DNA of 26,322 nucleotides from positions 1 to 26,322 of the forward strand of contig DJVR01000040.1 in the NCBI GenBank assembly GCA_002441285.1, read 5' to 3'. Both the position numbers and the translations under genes were made by a program. This stretch comes from Candidatus Atribacteria bacterium UBA6251 (GTDB lineage Bacteria > Atribacterota > Phoenicimicrobiia > Phoenicimicrobiales > Phoenicimicrobiaceae). Within the stretch, counting starts at the first letter, position 1, and each line of letters begins with the position of its first letter. Below the pieces are notes generated by a model. The model worked only from the letters and a program-made list of their open reading frames with translations, searched no databases and had not been told where the DNA came from. Shown here in pieces: positions 22,999 through 26,322 of the stretch.

Positions 22999-24414
22999 TT
23001 ATAGATCAAATATTTTACCCGGGTTTAGAATATTATTGGGGTCAAAAGCTTTTTTAATCTTACGCATTAATTCTAATTCAACTGGACTAACAATTAGTTT
23101 CATATATGGTTTACGTTTTAAACCTATTCCATGTTCTCCACTAATAGTGCCACCCATTTTTTGGGTAGACTGGTATATCTCTTTCAAAGCCTTTTTTTCA
23201 ATTTTATTCCATTCTTTCATAGAGCTTTCTGGATTTTTAATTAGATGAGCATGAATATTCCCATCACCAGCATGACCGTAACAAGGAATTTGAATATTAT
23301 ACTTTTCAGATATTCTCTCTAGCTCTATTATTAAATCAGGGATAGCTGCAATGGGAACTACAATATCTTCTATGCTTTGATGAGGATTAGCTATCTTAAA
23401 AGCCTCAGCTATGTTTCTTCTTACGCTCCAAACTCTTTCCTGAGTAGTATAATTATCAGCAACGTAGACTTCAATTGCACCTTTATTAATACACAATTCA
23501 CCAATGGTCTCTGTTTCTTTTTCTACCTGCTCCTCTGTATTACCATCAACTTCTATCAAGAGCATAGCACCGGCAATTTGATAAGGTAAATGTTCATTTA
23601 AATATTCACAAGAGGTTTTAAAAGAGAGCTTGTCTATAAACTCAATGGAAGTAGGTATAATCCGAGTGCCGGTCATTATTTCAGGAACTATTTGAATGGC
23701 AGATTTAATATCCTTAAATAAAATTAACAAATCTTCCTTTACTCGAGGCAAAGGTAATAATTTAATTATCACTTTTGTAACTATCCCTAAAGTTCCTTCT
23801 GAACCTATTATCAACTGTTTTAGGTCATAACCAGTTACATCTTTAATCCTTTTACCGCCTAAATTTATAACTTCGCCAGTAGGAGTAACTACCTCCAAGC
23901 CCATAATATAGCGTCCGGTAACTCCGTATTTAACCGCCTTCCCTCCACCAGCATTTTCAGCAACATTACCACCTATATAGCAGGTCTCTACGCTCATAGG
24001 ATAACCAGCAAAAAATAATCCTTCTCTGGCAATTTTTTCATTAATATCATTGGTAATCACTCCTGGCTCCAAAACTATCATCATATTTTGGTAATCTACC
24101 TCTAAAACTCTATTCATCTTTTCTAAAGAGAGGACAATGCCACCAAACACAGGTATTGCTCCTCCTGAAAGACCACTACCTGCTCCTCTAGGGGTAATCG
24201 GAATTAATTTCTTATTAGCCAATTTTACAATTTTAGAAATTTCTTCTGTAGTTTTAGGCGTTACCACAACTTCAGGCATATATTTATATTCTTCTCCGGG
24301 TGTCTCATCATGTGAATAAGCTTCTATCTTTTCCCTATCCTGAATAACATTCTTTGGGCCTAAAACCTCGATTAATTGATTTATAATTTCTTTAGTAACC
24401 GGATTATATTTCAT
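22999..24414 (-). CDS. FAD-linked lactate/glycolate dehydrogenase (GlcD/LctD family)
   Basis: This 471-residue flavoenzyme has the PCMH FAD domain with PRGAGSGLSGGA (75-86) and GGNVAENAGGGK (148-159), then a FAD-oxidase C-terminal domain with HAGDGNIHAHL (381-391), GEHGIGLKRK (426-435) and a closing NPNNILNPGKIF. It oxidises a 2-hydroxy acid such as D-lactate or glycolate. Its start overlaps the end of etfA by 11 bases, which makes a tight etfB-etfA-dehydrogenase unit like lctBCD of Acetobacterium woodii. There, a lactate dehydrogenase and an electron-bifurcating Etf drive NAD+ reduction with oxidation of ferredoxin. The same reaction is likely here but not proven. GGGAG precedes the ATG. Confidence 0.92.
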   Translation of the reverse strand: MKYNPVTKEIINQLIEVLGPKNVIQDREKIEAYSHDETPGEEYKYMPEVVVTPKTTEEISKIVKLANKKLIPITPRGAGSGLSGGAIPVFGGIVLSLEKMNRVLEVDYQNMMIVLEPGVITNDINEKIAREGLFFAGYPMSVETCYIGGNVAENAGGGKAVKYGVTGRYIMGLEVVTPTGEVINLGGKRIKDVTGYDLKQLIIGSEGTLGIVTKVIIKLLPLPRVKEDLLILFKDIKSAIQIVPEIMTGTRIIPTSIEFIDKLSFKTSCEYLNEHLPYQIAGAMLLIEVDGNTEEQVEKETETIGELCINKGAIEVYVADNYTTQERVWSVRRNIAEAFKIANPHQSIEDIVVPIAAIPDLIIELERISEKYNIQIPCYGHAGDGNIHAHLIKNPESSMKEWNKIEKKALKEIYQSTQKMGGTISGEHGIGLKRKPYMKLIVSPVELELMRKIKKAFDPNNILNPGKIFDL

Positions 24415-25414
24415 TTTTCTTAATCTCCCTGGTTAGTTGTTCATTTAACTTTGGCAAAACCTCGAACAAATCACCTACTATACCAAAATCAGCTACTTTA
24501 AAAATGGGCGCTTCCGGATCATTATTTATGGCAATAATATTCTCTGCTGTCTTCATACCAGCTAAATGTTGAATAGCACCTGAAATACCTATGGCTATAT
24601 ATAATTTAGGAAGTACCGTTTTTCCACTTAAACCTACCTGATGAGGGTATGAAATCCACCCCCTATCTACTACGTCTCTAGATGCCCCAACAACTCCGCT
24701 TAAGTGTTTTGCCAGCTCACGTAGTAAATTAAAATTTTCTGCCTTTTTTAAACCTCTACCCCCAGAGATTACAATATCCGCATCTTGAATATTGATACAT
24801 TCCTGCTCATTTTTCCGATAACCAATCCTCTCCACCCTACCATCTATCAACTCTGGATTAAGAGTAAGATTAATAATCTCGCCAATTCGTTTCTTGTCTT
24901 TGGGAAGAGGTTTTGTTGACTTTGGTCTTACTGTAGCCATCTGAGGTCGGTGTTTGGGAGTTTTAATTGTAGCTAAAATATTTCCACCGATAGCTGGTCT
25001 TGTCTGTAAAAGATTTCTCGTATCTCCTTCTATATCGAGTTCAGTACAATCTGCAGTTAATCCAGCATTAACCCTTACAGAAAGGTAGGGCATTAAAGTT
25101 CTTCCCCTGGTAGTTGCGGCGGCAAGGATAATTTCTGGTCGATATCTATTTACTAAATCTTCCACAACATTGGAATAGTTTTCCACAATAAAATATTCTA
25201 AGCGAGGATCGTTAATTAAATATACTTTATCTGCTCCTCTATATATAAGTTCATAAGCATCATTTTCTTCAATATGGTAGCCAATTATAATTGAAACTAA
25301 TTCTTCTCCTAATTTATCAGCTAATTCTCGCCCTCTGCTTAATAATTCAAAAGATACTTCTTTAACTTTCCCTCGATCAGTCTCTGCAATAGTCCAAACC
25401 CCATAATAATTCAT
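24404..25414 (-). CDS. etfA: Electron transfer flavoprotein alpha subunit
   Basis: This 336-residue EtfA has the N-terminal alpha domain and the C-terminal FAD domain with GASRDVVDRGW (243-253), GLSGKTV (261-267) and IGISGAIQHLAGM (275-287). It lacks the extra N-terminal [4Fe-4S] ferredoxin domain that some bifurcating partners such as A. woodii LctC carry, so electrons must go straight between its FAD and the partner flavins. It sits 14 bases after etfB and overlaps the dehydrogenase by 11. AAGGAG stands before the ATG. Gene order and close spacing suggest that it forms a complex with the two neighbours. Confidence 0.93.
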   Translation of the reverse strand: MNYYGVWTIAETDRGKVKEVSFELLSRGRELADKLGEELVSIIIGYHIEENDAYELIYRGADKVYLINDPRLEYFIVENYSNVVEDLVNRYRPEIILAAATTRGRTLMPYLSVRVNAGLTADCTELDIEGDTRNLLQTRPAIGGNILATIKTPKHRPQMATVRPKSTKPLPKDKKRIGEIINLTLNPELIDGRVERIGYRKNEQECINIQDADIVISGGRGLKKAENFNLLRELAKHLSGVVGASRDVVDRGWISYPHQVGLSGKTVLPKLYIAIGISGAIQHLAGMKTAENIIAINNDPEAPIFKVADFGIVGDLFEVLPKLNEQLTREIKKNEI

Positions 25415-25428
25415 TAATAATTTGCTCC

Positions 25429-26229
25429 TTAAATCAGTTCTTTTTTTTGTATAAATTTTATCATCTTATTAACCGCTTCATCTAATGTCTTCTCATCACT
25501 TACTTTTAGAATTGTACCCTTTCTAATAACTTTCGGATGATCAATTTTTACTACTCTGGTAGGTGAACCATTAAGCCCTAATTCTGATTGCTTTAATCTC
25601 ATATTCTTTTTTGACCATATCGGAATCATTATTTTTTTAGCCTTTTGCTTACCTTTTAAGGTAGGAAGACGAGGATAGTTAATCTCTTTTACTACCGTTA
25701 ATAAGGCAGGTAAAGGCATTTTTAAAGTTTCATATCCTTCCTCAATTAATCTTTCTACTATAATGTATTTACTCTTAATTTCAATAATCTTACTAGTATA
25801 AGTAGATAGAGATAAACCCAAAAAAGAAGCAATCCCAGGACCTACCTGCCCTGTATCACCATCTGTAGCCCGCTCACCGGTTAGAATTAAATCGTAAGCT
25901 TTAATTTTTTTAATAGCTTCTGCCAAAACATAGGAAGTGGCTCTGGTATCTGATCCAGCAAATTCATTTCCTGATAACAAAATGCCATCATCACAACCCA
26001 TAGCTATCGCTTCCCGCAAAGCCTTAACTGCCGAGGGAGGTCCCATAGTTATCGCTGTTACTTTCGCTCCATATTTTTCCTTCAATTGTATTCCTGCTTC
26101 AATAGCATATAGATCCAGGGGATTTATTATGCTTTCTACTCCCTCTCTGATCATTGTACCAGTTACTTCATCCATTTTAACATTGCTAGTTTCGGGAACT
26201 TGCTTAATTGCTATAATGATTTGTAACAT
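25429..26229 (-). CDS. etfB: Electron transfer flavoprotein beta subunit
   Basis: This 266-residue EtfB starts with the usual IAIKQVPET (6-14) and has the flavin/nucleotide site segment AGSDTRATSYVLAEAI (91-106) and GERATDGDTGQVGPGIASFLGL (118-139). The combination of DT-x-ATSY and a following TGERATDGDTGQVGP run is the pattern of Etf proteins from anaerobes, including bifurcating ones, rather than of the mitochondrial type. The ATG follows AGAGGAG at good spacing. It is the first gene of the three-gene unit as far as the window shows; the 93 bases upstream run to the window edge and show no clear promoter. Confidence 0.93.
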   Translation of the reverse strand: MLQIIIAIKQVPETSNVKMDEVTGTMIREGVESIINPLDLYAIEAGIQLKEKYGAKVTAITMGPPSAVKALREAIAMGCDDGILLSGNEFAGSDTRATSYVLAEAIKKIKAYDLILTGERATDGDTGQVGPGIASFLGLSLSTYTSKIIEIKSKYIIVERLIEEGYETLKMPLPALLTVVKEINYPRLPTLKGKQKAKKIMIPIWSKKNMRLKQSELGLNGSPTRVVKIDHPKVIRKGTILKVSDEKTLDEAVNKMIKFIQKKELI

Positions 26230-26322
26230 AATTATCTCCTCTTATTAAAGAATCCTCTTTTAAAGATGATATATTATTAAAATTTCTTACCTTCCGTAGA
26301 GTCTGTGCTATATTTTCTGTAA

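Noticed and set aside
26204..26322. Open frame entering from the right edge on the minus strand, ending inside etfB
   Set aside because: It could be the tail of an upstream gene (a TENIAQTLRKVRN stretch), but it overlaps etfB by 26 bases and shows no recognisable family; too little is visible to call.

Overview
The window is AT-rich bacterial DNA with dense, mostly minus-strand operons and Shine-Dalgarno sites of the AGGAGG type. The gene content suggests an anaerobic, probably fermentative bacterium: a GPH sugar symporter with GH4 chemistry, an EtfBA-lactate/glycolate dehydrogenase module of the electron-bifurcating kind, a CoA-disulfide reductase fusion, a T-box leader and a bacterial PAC2 protein. 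This would fit a Firmicutes-like or Atribacterota-like lineage. No rRNA or other phylogenetic marker is present, so the placement is a guess from gene content.

Layout. (1) 331-6996, minus: a carbohydrate operon reading GH4 NAD-dependent glycosidase, a six-hairpin-type glycosidase-like protein, a nitrilase homologue that has lost all three catalytic residues, an intact nitrilase homologue, and a GPH-family MFS transporter. (2) 7200-8780: a decay zone holding a PotC-type ABC permease with an in-frame stop and no proper N-terminus, and the C-terminal third of an RraA/HMG-aldolase-like gene. (3) 8780-11640, minus: a four-domain CoA-disulfide reductase-rhodanese-TusA-DsrE protein followed by an ArsR-type repressor. 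A strong promoter whose -10 box lies inside a near-perfect inverted repeat sits upstream. (4) 12000-13864, plus: an EamA exporter and a PAC2-family protein. (5) 13898-15487, minus: an MBL-fold hydrolase and a HAD hydrolase, both with changed metal or catalytic motifs. (6) 15884-17827, plus: a lone methyltransferase/ATP-grasp ligase fusion. (7) 18081-22946, minus: hom-thrB-lysC-asd, the aspartate-to-threonine trunk, under a T-box riboswitch whose predicted specifier is ACA (threonine). lysC carries an internal start that would give a 163-residue beta subunit. (8) 22999-26229, minus: etfB-etfA-dehydrogenase.

How it fits together. Region 1 imports and cleaves a glycoside, perhaps one carrying uronic acids or amides. 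Region 8 oxidises a 2-hydroxy acid such as lactate with possible flavin-based bifurcation. Region 7 makes homoserine phosphate for threonine and is switched by tRNA charging. Region 3 handles reactive sulfur or CoA disulfides under a redox or persulfide-type repressor. The items that look least described are the dead/live nitrilase pair inside a sugar operon, the methyltransferase-ATP-grasp fusion, and the pairing of the four-domain sulfur protein with its operator.
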